The notes beneath the pieces were generated by a model. It searched no databases and was not told the DNA's origin. It was given only the letters and a program-made list of their open reading frames with translations. Below, one piece after another: positions 17,488 to 27,184 of a stretch of DNA of 64,000 nucleotides. This DNA comes from Caldilineaceae bacterium. GTDB lineage: Bacteria > Chloroflexota > Anaerolineae > Caldilineales > Caldilineaceae. The first letter of the stretch is position 1, and each line of letters opens with the position of its first letter. The translations under genes were made by a program, and so were the position numbers. The stretch lies in the NCBI GenBank assembly GCA_022821585.1, contig JAJEDI010000032.1:1-64000 (forward strand), in the 5' to 3' direction.

Positions 17488-18332
17488 GACCTTTCTCATC
17501 CGCTCTTGCGTCCAATACAGTACGCTATGCTCTGTTGATCTTTGGCGGGGTAATTTGCTTCATACCTCTTGGATGGATGCTTTCCACCTCTCTCAAGATG
17601 CCCGGCACCGAGTTCATTTTCCCGCCGAATCTGATTCCGCGGCCGGTCGTATGGAGTAACTACATCGATGCCGTCACGCGCCCAGGACATCCATTTTTTC
17701 TCTATACTCGTAATAGTGTTGTCATCACGCTTACGGCTACATTGGGGACAGTACTGACGAGCTCATTTGTGGCGTTTGGCTTCGCCCGAATCCGCTTTCG
17801 GGGCCGTGACTTCTGGTTCATTATTCTTCTTTCTACGCTGATGCTCCCCGATGTTGTCCGGTTGATCCCATCCTTCATCTTATTCAGAATACTGGGGTGG
17901 ATAGATACCCTGTTGCCGCTGATTGTGCCCTTCTGGTTCGGCGTCAATGCGTTCTATGTATTTCTTATTCGACAGTACTTCAGGACGATTCCCCTGGAGC
18001 TGGATGAAGCGGCGTTGATGGACGGGGCCACTTACGTGCGCATCTACTGGCAGGTCGTTTTGCCGATATCGGGACCGGTTTTGGGGGCTGTGACGATCTT
18101 TTCCGTCCTCAGTCATTGGAATGACTTTCTGGGGCCTCTGATATACACGAATTCGGTTGATCTGCGCACGCTGGCGCTGGGTTTGCGCTTTTTCATGAGT
18201 CGAACAGGCACCGATTGGAACCAGCTGATGGCTGCATCCATTCTGATGCTTGCACCGATACTGGCGCTGTTTTTCTCAATGCAAAGATATTTCATTCGCG
18301 GCATCCACATGACAGGATTTGGAGGGCGGTAG
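17484..18332 (+). CDS. Sugar ABC transporter permease, MalG type
   Basis: A 282-residue permease beginning MRPFSSALASNTVRYALLIF. The ORF track begins in another context 129 codons earlier inside the previous gene; ATG at 17,484 in the ATGA overlap is the real start. Membrane segments alternate with loops through the length, and the EAA loop is LDEAALMDGATYVRIYWQVV near residue 175. It pairs with the preceding permease. The next gene, a DegT enzyme, starts 41 bases later in the same operon. Confidence 0.92.
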   Translation: MRPFSSALASNTVRYALLIFGGVICFIPLGWMLSTSLKMPGTEFIFPPNLIPRPVVWSNYIDAVTRPGHPFFLYTRNSVVITLTATLGTVLTSSFVAFGFARIRFRGRDFWFIILLSTLMLPDVVRLIPSFILFRILGWIDTLLPLIVPFWFGVNAFYVFLIRQYFRTIPLELDEAALMDGATYVRIYWQVVLPISGPVLGAVTIFSVLSHWNDFLGPLIYTNSVDLRTLALGLRFFMSRTGTDWNQLMAASILMLAPILALFFSMQRYFIRGIHMTGFGGR

Positions 18333-18373
18333 TCCTGTCCGGGTAATGTGCGAAAATCCAGGGGGAAGAGAAG

Positions 18374-19624
18374 ATGAAGGGACAAACGGCAGAGCTGGCA
18401 GTTGAGGGAGGGACTCCCGTTTTTTCGGAGCCCATCGGTCAGAATCTGGGCGTGCGCAAAGTCGGCGCGGAAGAGGCGGAGGCAGTGGCTGCCTTGATCC
18501 GCGACGGGATAAGAGGCGATCCAATTGACGCGTTTTGCGAGGCTTTCACACGAGCGCATGGCGTGCGCCACGGGGTTGCTGTAGATTCAGGAACCGCTGC
18601 GGTCCACGTCGGCGTTGTCGCCGCCGGTGTCGAACCCGGCGATGAGGTAATCCTCCCGGCCATCAGCGACGTGGGTTCGGTGAAAGGAATCCTCGCCCAG
18701 AACGCCATTCCGATCTTTGCCGACGTAGATTTGCATACGTTCAACATCGATCCCGCCGACGTCGAGGCAAAGATAACTGACAGGACGAAGGCAATCGTAG
18801 CAGTCCATCTTTACGGTCAGCCAGCGAAGATGGACGAACTGATGGACATTGGCCGGCGCCACGACATTCCGATCATTGAGGACTGCGCGCAGGCGCATTT
18901 CGCTGAATACAAGGGGAGGAGAGTGGGAACAATTGGAGATATTGGCGTATTCAGCTTCATCACCGGCAAACATATGACAACGATTACAGGCGGCATGGTG
19001 ATGACAGATACAGATGAGTTCGCCGAGCGGGCTGCGCTGTTCGCTGTAGGGCGCGGAGAGGAAGAAGGCACCAAGGAGGGTATGTTCTTCCGCACCCACG
19101 TCGGTCTGGGGCTCAACTACCGGATGAATCCTTTGGGGGCGGCGGTGGGAATGGTGCAGCTAAACAAGCTGGACGACATCGTGGCACGGCGCAGAGAGAC
19201 CGGTCAGATGCTCGACCGGTTGATTCACGACATTCCGGGACTCAGCCCGCCGCACATTATAGATGAGGCAAAGCACGCCTACTGGCTCTACGCGGTCAGG
19301 TTGGATGAGGGCGCGTTTACTGCAGACATTTACACTTTTGCTCGCGCCCTGAAGGCCGAGGGCGTGGCTTGCATGCCCAAGTGGTACTATCTCCTCTATG
19401 ATCATCCTGCTTTTTTGAACCCAGAACCGCCGAAACATCCCGAATACGCGTTTCCGCGAGCCGTGTACGACGACCGCGAAAGGTATTACAAGGGCATGTG
19501 CCCCAACGCGGAACGGGGATTGGCAGCGCACCTCGTGATCACGTGGAGCGAATTCTATACGAAGGAGGATGTACTAGGCGTAGAAAGGGCCTTGCGCAAG
19601 GTAGCCGATGCCTATAGGGCATAG
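18374..19624 (+). CDS. DegT/DnrJ/EryC1/StrS family enzyme (second of pair)
   Basis: A 416-residue PLP-dependent enzyme with DSGTAAVHVGVVAAGVEPGD near residue 75, IEDCAQAHFAEYKGR near 170-184 (PLP-ring Asp) and FSFITGKHMTTITGGM near 192-207 (Schiff-base Lys followed by a Gly-Gly turn). It differs clearly from the DegT enzyme that opens the operon, so this is not a recent copy. The His after the Lys (GKHMT) is typical of the KdsB-like/AHBA subgroup, but the substrate is not known. It ends 18 bases before a strong intrinsic terminator, closing the operon. Confidence 0.87.
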   Translation: MKGQTAELAVEGGTPVFSEPIGQNLGVRKVGAEEAEAVAALIRDGIRGDPIDAFCEAFTRAHGVRHGVAVDSGTAAVHVGVVAAGVEPGDEVILPAISDVGSVKGILAQNAIPIFADVDLHTFNIDPADVEAKITDRTKAIVAVHLYGQPAKMDELMDIGRRHDIPIIEDCAQAHFAEYKGRRVGTIGDIGVFSFITGKHMTTITGGMVMTDTDEFAERAALFAVGRGEEEGTKEGMFFRTHVGLGLNYRMNPLGAAVGMVQLNKLDDIVARRRETGQMLDRLIHDIPGLSPPHIIDEAKHAYWLYAVRLDEGAFTADIYTFARALKAEGVACMPKWYYLLYDHPAFLNPEPPKHPEYAFPRAVYDDRERYYKGMCPNAERGLAAHLVITWSEFYTKEDVLGVERALRKVADAYRA

Positions 19625-19642
19625 CCTCCCGGTTCGAACTCA

Positions 19643-19666
19643 AAGCGCTGACGCACGTCAGCGCTT
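19643..19666 (+). terminator. Intrinsic terminator of DegT/ABC operon
   Basis: AAGCGCTGACG pairs perfectly with CGTCAGCGCTT, followed by CTTTG. Flanking CAAAG...CTTTG bases extend the stem. It lies just after the second DegT stop codon. The T tract is short but the stem is strong. Confidence 0.75.
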
Positions 19667-19822
19667 CTTTGCATCTTCAACATGATTTAATGCAAGTCAA
19701 CGACCCTGAAACTGCGCGTCCGATAAACGCGAGTCAAACGAATTCAGGCACAATGCGCGCACCCTCTCAGCCGCATTGCGGATTGATTGCCCCAACTCTT
19801 GCCGGACTGCATACAAGCTAAC

Positions 19823-21298
19823 CTAGCGCACGTGGATGTCGGCGAAGTCCATGTAGCGTTCCCAGTCGTAGGTGGTCACGTCGTGCTTGCCGGTGCGGAT
19901 GTGGTAGCCGATTGTGCTTCTGACGGGCTGGTTGACGGGCGGGAGCTCGGTGACGGCGATGCCGTCGGTACCGAGGAGCTTGTAGACGGGGTCGGCGTGC
20001 AGTGCGCCCTGGAACTCGCCGTGGGGGTCGGCCCAGAGATCGGCGTCGGCGCTGACGACGTAGACGGGGCGGGGGGCGACGAGGGCGATGAGCATGTGCT
20101 GGTCGACGGGGAGCTCGTCTTCCCTGTCGTTGTAGCGCTTGAAGTTTTCGCAGAACCAGTGGGGATAGGTGACGTTGGCATGGCGGGCGGTTTCGCCGAA
20201 GCGGCGGCGGAAGAGGGCGGTGCCACCGCAGCCGGAGTTGTTGGGGATGACAAGGGCGAAGCGTTCGTCCTGGGCGCCGGCCCAGAGCGCGGTCTTGCCG
20301 AGGCGGGACTGGCCCATGACGGCGACGCGTGTGTGATCGATGTCGTCATCGGTCTCGAGGTAGTCGAGGGCGCGGCTCAGGCCCCAGGCCCAGGCGCCGA
20401 TGGCTCCCCACTCGTTGGCGGCGGGTCGCGTCTGACCGGCTTTGTAGTAGAGGGGATGGACGCCGTTGTGGAAGCCGTCGTCGTAGTCGGGGTCGAGGTC
20501 GCCATAGTAGATTGTTGTGATCGCGTAGCCGCGTTCCAAAATGCGCTCGACCGGCCAGCGGGAGAGAGCGGTGCCACGGCTGGCTTCGGTGGCGCGGTGG
20601 TTGCGTATGCCGCGGTCGATGCGGTTGCGCATCCACTGCTGTGAGAGAGTTATGCCGGGATCGCTATGGATTGAATGGTTGCCCTGAAAGTTGGGGACGA
20701 GGAAGGAGGGCACGGGTTTGGTCTGGTCGTTGGGCTGGTAGACGAGAATGTCCATCCTGTGACCGTCGCGGCGGCCGGTGAAGTAGACGGCGATCTCTTT
20801 GCGCGTTGCCTGGCCGTCGAGGGCGCTCTCGTCGACGGAGGTGACTTCGAAGGTCATGGCCTCGGGGCGGCCGGGCGCTTTGCCGTAGACGTGCTCCTCA
20901 AAAAGGCGCAACAGTTCCGGGCGGCGCACATTGCGCCAGGTTTCGGCATCGGTCACCGTATTGCCATCGAGTAGGCGCAGAGCGTCGGGCAACTGGTAGT
21001 CGGGCACTCTTTCTTCGTCGTAGTTGACATCCTCACATTCCCGCACCTGGTTGTACCAGGCGCTGGCCTGGGCGCGGGTGGGATCCAGTTTCAGGGCATA
21101 TTCGAAGATTTCGGCGGCCAGGGGTTTGTTGTCCTGCAGGCCGTAGGCGCGGCCGAGCACTTCGAAGGTAAAGGAGTGTTCGAGCAGTTCGGGATGGATG
21201 TCCACCAGGTGGGTCAGGCTGGCGATGACGTATTCCGGTGCTTCCCAGGTCGCCATTTCCTCGAGCAGGAGGTTCAGTTGCTCAGATACCTTAGCCAT
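19823..21298 (-). CDS. CE15-like glucuronoyl esterase with N-terminal helical domain
   Basis: A 491-residue protein. Residues 1-90 are helical and TPR-like ([20 protein letters not shown]). The rest is an alpha/beta-hydrolase of the glucuronoyl esterase (CE15) type: [20 protein letters not shown] carries the nucleophile Ser in the family's G-x-S-R-x-G-K motif near residue 350, [17 protein letters not shown] follows, and [10 protein letters not shown] near the C-terminus should supply the catalytic His. CE15 enzymes cut ester links between lignin and glucuronoxylan. No signal peptide is visible, so it probably acts in the cytosol on an imported methyl-glucuronate saccharide. It is the last gene of the importer operon. 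Confidence 0.8.
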   Translation of the reverse strand: MAKVSEQLNLLLEEMATWEAPEYVIASLTHLVDIHPELLEHSFTFEVLGRAYGLQDNKPLAAEIFEYALKLDPTRAQASAWYNQVRECEDVNYDEERVPDYQLPDALRLLDGNTVTDAETWRNVRRPELLRLFEEHVYGKAPGRPEAMTFEVTSVDESALDGQATRKEIAVYFTGRRDGHRMDILVYQPNDQTKPVPSFLVPNFQGNHSIHSDPGITLSQQWMRNRIDRGIRNHRATEASRGTALSRWPVERILERGYAITTIYYGDLDPDYDDGFHNGVHPLYYKAGQTRPAANEWGAIGAWAWGLSRALDYLETDDDIDHTRVAVMGQSRLGKTALWAGAQDERFALVIPNNSGCGGTALFRRRFGETARHANVTYPHWFCENFKRYNDREDELPVDQHMLIALVAPRPVYVVSADADLWADPHGEFQGALHADPVYKLLGTDGIAVTELPPVNQPVRSTIGYHIRTGKHDVTTYDWERYMDFADIHVR

Positions 21299-21359
21299 TG
21301 AGATTTCCTTGACTGGATTGCGAGAAGCGTTGTGGCCGGTGAATGGGCAGGAGACAGGC

Positions 21360-22280
21360 TCAGACCTGGAGAACGTCGCGAATATAGTCGCGGCTCTGTT
21401 TGGCGCTTTCGACCGGCGACCAGCCTGGGTCTCGTTGCGAACGGCCTACCGAGTCCTGTTCGACGATCATCCACCCTTGATAGCCTTGTTTGCGCAGCAC
21501 GTCGAAGAAGGCGGGAAAGTCGACAGCGCCTCGACCCAACTCGGCGAAGATGTCCATTGCCCAGGCCTGGCGCATGTGGATCCTTTCTCTTCTCACTTGT
21601 TCCAGTTTTTGCGGCCAGACGTCCTTGATGTGGAGATACCAGATGCGGTCGGCGTACTGCCTGGTTGCTTCGACGACGTCGCCGCCGCCGTAGTGGTAGT
21701 GGCCGGTGTCGAGGCAGAGGCCGACCAGTGCGGGGTCGGTCATCTCCATGATGCGGGCAACCTCGGCGGGGGTCTCGACATAGGTGCCGGTGTGATGATG
21801 GAAGACGGTCTTGAGGTTGAAGCGTTCTTTGCAGAGGGTTGCGACGGCCTCCAGGGTTTTGGCGGCGCGCTGCCATTCTTCGTCGGTCCAGCCGTCGCTG
21901 CCGTCGGCGGCGACGGAGCCGGCGACCTCAAGACGCCTTGGTGTCGTATCTCCGGCGATGATGATTTCCGAGACGCCGAAATAGGCGAGCAGCGCGCCAA
22001 CGCTTTGTACGCGCTCAAGTAAGGGGTCGAGCCCTCCATCCTGCCCGAGGGGCAGGGCCACATAGGAGGAGGCCGCCTTCAGGTCTCTTTGCGCCAATTC
22101 GGCTCGCAACGTCTCCGGTTCGGCGGGGAAAAAGCCGTTGGTGCTGATTTCCGTGCCCTGGTATCCGGCCGCTGCGATTCCGTCCAGCATCTGGGCAAAG
22201 GTGAGGCCGCTGGTCTTGCTGCCGGCAAAGGAAAGGACGTCCCAGCTGATGGGGGCGCTGCCTATCTGCACTTCAAACAT
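21360..22280 (-). CDS. Sugar phosphate isomerase/epimerase family, IolE-like
   Basis: A 306-residue xylose-isomerase-like TIM barrel. [20 protein letters not shown] at the N-terminus and [19 protein letters not shown] near residues 165-183 resemble inosose dehydratase (IolE). [11 protein letters not shown] and [10 protein letters not shown] supply further metal-ligand His/Asp residues. IolE dehydrates 2-keto-myo-inositol; without other iol genes here, another keto-sugar is equally likely. ATG follows GTGAGGAAC. It lies between the transporter ATPase and the esterase in the same direction, so it probably processes the imported sugar. Confidence 0.8.
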   Translation of the reverse strand: MFEVQIGSAPISWDVLSFAGSKTSGLTFAQMLDGIAAAGYQGTEISTNGFFPAEPETLRAELAQRDLKAASSYVALPLGQDGGLDPLLERVQSVGALLAYFGVSEIIIAGDTTPRRLEVAGSVAADGSDGWTDEEWQRAAKTLEAVATLCKERFNLKTVFHHHTGTYVETPAEVARIMEMTDPALVGLCLDTGHYHYGGGDVVEATRQYADRIWYLHIKDVWPQKLEQVRRERIHMRQAWAMDIFAELGRGAVDFPAFFDVLRKQGYQGWMIVEQDSVGRSQRDPGWSPVESAKQSRDYIRDVLQV

Positions 22281-22403
22281 AGTTCCTCACTTGGTGGGTT
22301 TACCGTGGGTGCTCGGGAACCAGCAGACGGTCCGAGTATGGGATAGGCAGGCGTGAAGCGCTACGCAGCCTTACAGAAAAGGCGCCTGAATCGGCGCCAT
22401 GGG

Positions 22404-23486
22404 TCAACGGATGGCTGCACCGGTCTCGTCGTCGAAGAGGTGAAAGCGGTTGAAGGAGAGGCTGAGGACATCTCCCTCGCGCACCTGGGTTGCGGCTACA
22501 TCTTTGACCTTGAGGAGGAGGCCCTCTTTCTCGATGTCAAGAATCGTCTCCGAACCGAGCGGTTCCAGCAGGAAAACCCCGGCTTGATTGGCGCCGTCTT
22601 CATCCATGGTGAAGCGGATCTCTTCAGGGCGAACGCCAAGGGTACAGACGCCGCCGGGGCAGAGTTCGGCGGCTCGGTGGGCCATCTCGTTGTCGACCGG
22701 GATGACGAACTGATCGCTCTTGTGGACGGTTTTGCCGTTCTCCTTCCGGAGGGCGCCGGGGATGAAGTTCATGGGTGTGGAGCCGACGAAACGGGCGACG
22801 AAGTTGTTAGCCGGCATGTCGTAGATTTCGCTGGGCGTGCCCAGCTGTTGCAGCGTGCCTTCGTTCATCACCGCGATCTGGTCGGCCATTGTCATGCCCT
22901 CGACCTGATCATGGGTGACGTAGATCATGGTGGTGCCCAATTCATGCTGCAGGCGTTTAATCTCGGCGCGCATGTAGACGCGGAGAAGGGCATCGATGTT
23001 GGAGAGGGGCTCATCCATGAGGAAGACGACGGGCTCGCGGACGATGGCCCGGCCGAGGGCGATGCGCTGCTGCTCGCCACCGGAGCAGAGGCCGGGCGGC
23101 CGCTCAAGGGTATGGGTTATGCCCAGCATTTCGGCTACATCGCGGACGCGGCGCTCGATCTCATCCTTAGGCGTCTTGCGCAAGCGCAGGGGATAGGCGA
23201 TGTTGTCGAAGGCGGTGAAGTGGGGGTAGAGGGCATAGCTCTGGAAGACGAGGGCGACATCGCGTTCGCGCGGTTCGAGGTCGTTGACGCGTGTCTCGCC
23301 GATGTAGATATCTCCGTAGGTGGGGCGCTCCAGCCCGGCAACGCAGCGCATGGTGGTGGTCTTGCCGCAGCCGGAGGGGCCGAGCAGGACGACCAGGTCA
23401 CCGTCCCTGACGACGAGATTGAGCTGATTGACGGCGCAGGTATCGCCGAAGTACTTTGTCAGACCTTCTATTCTTACTTCCGCCAA
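22404..23486 (-). CDS. Sugar ABC transporter ATP-binding protein (MalK/UgpC/MsiK type)
   Basis: A 360-residue ATPase. Walker A GPSGCGKTT is near residues 36-44, the signature is CSGGEQQR (Glu in place of the usual Gln), Walker B is VVFLMDEPLSN, and the switch is YVTHDQVEGM. A C-terminal TOBE-type regulatory domain follows (CTLGVRPEEIRFTMD). The ORF track starts two codons earlier at TTG; TTG at 23,486 is preferred since AAGGAG is then eight bases upstream and the protein begins MAEVRIEGLTKYFG. It is the only importer ATPase in the window although four CUT1 binding-protein/permease sets are present, so it may serve them all. Confidence 0.92.
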   Translation of the reverse strand: MAEVRIEGLTKYFGDTCAVNQLNLVVRDGDLVVLLGPSGCGKTTTMRCVAGLERPTYGDIYIGETRVNDLEPRERDVALVFQSYALYPHFTAFDNIAYPLRLRKTPKDEIERRVRDVAEMLGITHTLERPPGLCSGGEQQRIALGRAIVREPVVFLMDEPLSNIDALLRVYMRAEIKRLQHELGTTMIYVTHDQVEGMTMADQIAVMNEGTLQQLGTPSEIYDMPANNFVARFVGSTPMNFIPGALRKENGKTVHKSDQFVIPVDNEMAHRAAELCPGGVCTLGVRPEEIRFTMDEDGANQAGVFLLEPLGSETILDIEKEGLLLKVKDVAATQVREGDVLSLSFNRFHLFDDETGAAIR

Positions 23487-23586
23487 AATCAACTCTCCTT
23501 TGGCTCTCGGAAGCCAACTCTCGGCCGCAAATCCGGCGGCCTGGCGTCGTGAGCTTTACGGTGACACGGAGGCCGTTGGTAAGGGC

Positions 23587-24495
23587 TTACTGGCCGCTGG
23601 CGACGCCGAAGGTCAGCCCGCGCACGAGGAATCTCTGTAAGGTAAAGGCTGCGACCAGCACGGGAAAAACCGCGATGGTGCCGGCGGCGCTGACCACGCC
23701 CCAGTCAAGCTCGTGCTGTGGGATCTGCGCCTGGATCGCAATCGGAAGCGTCATGGTTTTCATGGAGTTCACGAAGTAGAGGGCGATGATGTACTCGTTC
23801 CAGTTGAAGATAAAGAGCAGGATGGCGATGGAAAAGAGGCTGGGGAAGATCAGCGGCAGGAGGATGCGGCGCACGGCGCCGAAACGGGTATCTCCGTCCA
23901 TGAGGGCGGCTTCCTCGACGTCCATGGGGACATCCATAAAGGTGCCGCGCAGGACCCAGACGGCGAAGGCGGTGTTGAGAACAGTATAGAGGATGATCAG
24001 CGTATATTTTTCGTCGATAATTCCAAGATCACTGCCGAGGAGGAAGAGGGGGATGGCGGAGGCGATGGGGGGCAGGAGGGCGACGAGACCCATCAGGCCG
24101 ACGACGATGGCGACGAATTTGAAGGGCAGGCGCATCCTGGTGGCGGCGTAGGCGGCTGGGACTGAAATGACCAGACAGATGATGGTTGCCAAGGTGGCAA
24201 CGACGAGACTGTTATAGACATTTTCGAGGATGCGACGTTCAAAGATGGTCACCCAGGCGTCAAGGCGGGGGTCGGTTGGGAAAAAACGGGGCGGGATGTG
24301 GGCGAGGTCGCGCAGAGATTTGATGGAGGAGATGGCGACCCAGTACATAGGGACGAGTGTCCAGAAGGCGGCGAGGTAGAGGACGATGACAACGAGCAGT
24401 TTTCGCAGGTTGAAACGGCGTTCCTGTACGGCCATTTCAACAGGGAGGGGCACGGTCTCGGTTGTTGCCGTCTCTCTCGCTTCAGATTGTGCCAT
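23587..24495 (-). CDS. Sugar ABC transporter permease, MalG type
   Basis: A 302-residue permease with six predicted membrane segments; the first follows a 30-residue cytosolic tail (LLVVIVLYLAAFWTLVPMYW). The EAA loop is VEEAALMDGDTRFGAVRRILL near residue 200. Two ATGs lie six bases apart: AAGGAG is only 3 bases from the first and 9 from the second, so the second is chosen. Its partner permease ends 34 bases upstream. It carries imported sugar through the membrane with the ATPase encoded next. Confidence 0.9.
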   Translation of the reverse strand: MAQSEARETATTETVPLPVEMAVQERRFNLRKLLVVIVLYLAAFWTLVPMYWVAISSIKSLRDLAHIPPRFFPTDPRLDAWVTIFERRILENVYNSLVVATLATIICLVISVPAAYAATRMRLPFKFVAIVVGLMGLVALLPPIASAIPLFLLGSDLGIIDEKYTLIILYTVLNTAFAVWVLRGTFMDVPMDVEEAALMDGDTRFGAVRRILLPLIFPSLFSIAILLFIFNWNEYIIALYFVNSMKTMTLPIAIQAQIPQHELDWGVVSAAGTIAVFPVLVAAFTLQRFLVRGLTFGVASGQ

Positions 24496-24529
24496 CAGCA
24501 TATACTCCTTGGGAAAACGACAGTCAAAC

Positions 24530-25495
24530 TCAGCGGCTTCTGCGCTCCACCCACAGATATCTTACAAAGATGGTGCCGGCGATGTAGGTCATCAGCAGCA
24601 TGACGAGCACCGCAGCAGAGGCGTAGTGGGGCTTGAGGCGCTGGAAGGACATACCGTAGATGTACCAGGACAGGTTCCAGGTGGCGCGGCCGGGGCCGCC
24701 CTGGGTGGTGGCGGCGATGGTGCCGATGGTGCGGGTGGACCAGACAAAGACGAGGATGGTGGCGATGGCGAACATCGGCCTGATGTAGGGAAGGGTCATG
24801 TCCCAGAAGGCGCGCCAGCGGGTTGCGCCATCGACGGCGGCAGCTTCGTAGATGTCGCGGGGGACCTGGTTGAGGCCGGCGTAGAGGAGCAGGAATGCCA
24901 AGGGGCTGATGCGCCAGATCTCGACGACACAGAGGGCGATAAAGGCGGTATCGGCCTTCACAAGCCAGATGATGGGTTCCAAGCCGACCGCGGCGAGCGG
25001 CACGTTTACCAGTCCCAAAGTGGGGTGGTACATGATCTTCCACATCATACCGGCGACGATTTCGGATACCATGAGTGGAATAATCAGGATGGAGATCCAG
25101 ATGGCCTTGCGGCCGGCGTAGTCGCTATGCACCAGAAGGGCCAGACCCAGCCCCACAAGCAGGCACATGGGGACGACAACGATGCCCATCTTGAGGCTGA
25201 AGATGAGTGCGCCGTGGAAGATGGTGTCCCTGGTGAGCCGGGAGAGGTTGGCGAGGCCGATCCACTCACCTTTTTCGCTGGTGAGAATCAGCCAGAAGTT
25301 GTAAACGATGGGATAGAACTGGACCAGAATCAGTGCCAGGAGGCTGGGCACGATCAGCAAGACACCGAGGCGGTTGTCGCGAAAGCTGAATAGCTCTGAC
25401 CACATGCCCTGGGGCGGCGGAGGCTGTGTGGTCACGCTGTTTGCGCTTGTCGCGCCCTGGCCAGGCAAGGGACTGACGGTCTGTTGTACGGTCAA
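24530..25495 (-). CDS. Sugar ABC transporter permease, MalF type
   Basis: A 321-residue permease with a 50-residue Pro-rich cytosolic N-terminus, then six membrane segments (first LGVLLIVPSLLALILVQFYP). The EAA loop is YEAAAVDGATRWRAFWDMTL near residue 220. The first codon is TTG, preceded by AAGGAGGG, a strong ribosome site that supports this unusual start. It lies 122 bases after the binding-protein gene of the same operon. Confidence 0.9.
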   Translation of the reverse strand: MTVQQTVSPLPGQGATSANSVTTQPPPPQGMWSELFSFRDNRLGVLLIVPSLLALILVQFYPIVYNFWLILTSEKGEWIGLANLSRLTRDTIFHGALIFSLKMGIVVVPMCLLVGLGLALLVHSDYAGRKAIWISILIIPLMVSEIVAGMMWKIMYHPTLGLVNVPLAAVGLEPIIWLVKADTAFIALCVVEIWRISPLAFLLLYAGLNQVPRDIYEAAAVDGATRWRAFWDMTLPYIRPMFAIATILVFVWSTRTIGTIAATTQGGPGRATWNLSWYIYGMSFQRLKPHYASAAVLVMLLMTYIAGTIFVRYLWVERRSR

Positions 25496-25617
25496 CGATG
25501 CCCTCCTTGGACCGGTTGATCAGTTCGAAGAAGAAGACCTTTTGCGCCCAAGTTCAGAGTATGCGTACAGGGAGAGAGGAGTGAGGGGGAATCTCGCTCC
25601 TCTCCCGGGAAATCACT

Positions 25618-26961
25618 CTAGTTGGTCACACCTTCCATTTCGAGCCGGATTTCGGCGCCAGCCTGCTCGCAGGCTTCCTGGCCGGTTATGTCACCGGCGC
25701 CGACGGCGCTGAAGGCCGGTCCAAGAATGGCGAGGCTGATACCGGTGGCCTGGGTGCTGCGGGGCCGCCACTTGGGCGGCACCATCAGGGCTTCGAACTG
25801 GGCCGGGAACCAAGGCTTCTCCAGGATCAGTTCAGGGTCGTTGAAGACGGACTTGCGGAAGGGGATGCCGCCGGCGTGGGCGTAGGACAGCGCGTGCTCC
25901 TGGTTGTAGTGCATCCACTCCATGTAGGTCCAGGCGGCGTCCTTGTGCTCGGAGTGGGCATTGAGCACGAGGCCCCAGTGGCCCATCATGGAGACGTGGG
26001 GCGCGCCGACTTCGGAGGCGGGCAGAGGCAGATAGAGCATCTTGCCGGCTACGTCGGAGTCGGTCTCGTCCTCAAAGGCGGCGTAGGCGTCGCCCGGCCA
26101 GCCGATGCCCATCATGGCGCGGCCGGAGACGACCTCAGCGACCATCTCGGTGGTGCCGTAGGTATTGCCGCCCGGCGGCAGGTACTTGCTCAGCTGCTCG
26201 TAGAGCGTGAGGGCATCGCAGCCGGCCTCGTTGTCGAGGATTACGTTGAATTCGTCGTCGAAGATGCCGCCGCCCATGGACCACAGAAGGGCCAGGGCGT
26301 CACTGCCGGCGGCGCCGCGCACGTTGTAGCCGTAGAAGGGCGGGTCGCAATCGGGACAGTGGACTTGTTCAGCGATCGCCAGTACGTCATCCCAGGTTAC
26401 AGGCGCATCGAGTCCGAGTTCGTCAAGGATGTCCTGGCGGATGTAGAACATGATGACGTTGCCCTGGATGGGCAGGGCGTGCAGGTCGGGGCGCTCACCG
26501 GTCTGGAAGTCCAAGGGGATAGGCCCGTAGGGGGGAGGCCAGGAGAAGACGTCGTAGGAGACCTGGGGCACGTCGTCGTCGCGGGTTGCGCCGTAGGCTT
26601 CGGTGAGGTTGACGGAGAGCCCGCCGTCGACGATGTTAGGCATCCAGGGATCGTCGGCGAAGATGACGTCGAATTCACCGGACTCGGTGCGGGCGAGGGA
26701 GATCACCTTTTCGAAGAAGGTCGTCCAGGGGAAGGGCGCCACTTCGACCTTGATGCCCGGGTTTTCTTCTTCGAACTGCGGGATCAGAGCGACGAGGCCA
26801 TCAGCCAGGGGGCCCTGGGCGGTGATGATACTGATGGTGACTTCCTCGGGCATTTCTTCTTCCATGGCCCCGGTCTCTGCCGGCGCCGCGGGCGCCGCGC
26901 AGGCCGACACCATGATAGCCATCACCAGGGTGAAGACGGCGAACAGATAGAGCTTTTTCAT
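25618..26961 (-). CDS. Sugar ABC transporter substrate-binding lipoprotein (CUT1)
   Basis: A 447-residue solute-binding protein. MKKLYLFAVFTLVMAIMVSACAAPAAP is a Sec-type lipoprotein signal (lipobox VSAC), in contrast to the Tat signals of the other three sugar-binding proteins here. The mature part starts VTISIITAQGPLADGLVALI. GTAAGG-like spacing to ATG is good (AAGGAGGAAGCAAAGTC). It is the first gene of a six-gene minus-strand operon: binding protein, two permeases, ATPase, IolE-like isomerase, CE15-like esterase. The downstream enzymes hint at a uronate-containing hemicellulose fragment as ligand; that is inference. Confidence 0.9.
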   Translation of the reverse strand: MKKLYLFAVFTLVMAIMVSACAAPAAPAETGAMEEEMPEEVTISIITAQGPLADGLVALIPQFEEENPGIKVEVAPFPWTTFFEKVISLARTESGEFDVIFADDPWMPNIVDGGLSVNLTEAYGATRDDDVPQVSYDVFSWPPPYGPIPLDFQTGERPDLHALPIQGNVIMFYIRQDILDELGLDAPVTWDDVLAIAEQVHCPDCDPPFYGYNVRGAAGSDALALLWSMGGGIFDDEFNVILDNEAGCDALTLYEQLSKYLPPGGNTYGTTEMVAEVVSGRAMMGIGWPGDAYAAFEDETDSDVAGKMLYLPLPASEVGAPHVSMMGHWGLVLNAHSEHKDAAWTYMEWMHYNQEHALSYAHAGGIPFRKSVFNDPELILEKPWFPAQFEALMVPPKWRPRSTQATGISLAILGPAFSAVGAGDITGQEACEQAGAEIRLEMEGVTN

Positions 26962-27099
26962 GACTTTGCTTCCTCCTTACTGAAATTGGTTTGGAGAGAA
27001 CTGCACTGGAGTTTCACGGAAATGCGATTCTGTCAGGCACTTGGCAAGGTCAAAGGACGGGGGAGGATCTATTCTGTTGGAAAGGTTTGGCTGGCAGGT

Positions 27100-27128
27100 A
27101 TATTGGAAGATATTGCGCACTTTGTCAA
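27100..27128 (-). promoter_or_regulatory. Promoter candidate of sugar importer operon
   Basis: On the minus strand TTGACA is followed after 17 bases by CAATAT (three of six). It lies about 140 bases before the binding-protein start. A short palindrome GCACTTTGTCAAGTGC overlaps the -35 and could be an operator. Confidence 0.45.
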
Positions 27129-27156
27129 GTGCCCATATTCGGGGCCTGGCGTGGGT

Positions 27157-27184
27157 AAACTGGTATCTAGGAAGATACCAGTTT
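27157..27184. promoter_or_regulatory. Perfect inverted repeat, putative operator
   Basis: AAACTGGTATCT and AGATACCAGTTT are perfect 12-base arms around AGGA. It sits about 30 bases upstream of the promoter candidate of the importer operon. No T tract follows, so a terminator is unlikely; a binding site for a dimeric regulator is the simplest reading. Confidence 0.55.

Noticed and set aside
19621-19670. GGTTCGAACT as a possible tRNA T-loop
   Set aside because: No acceptor or anticodon stem can be formed around it; the adjoining palindrome is a terminator.
22353-23552. 399-residue plus-strand ORF opposite the transporter ATPase
   Set aside because: The minus-strand ATPase has all nucleotide-binding motifs; this is an antisense shadow.
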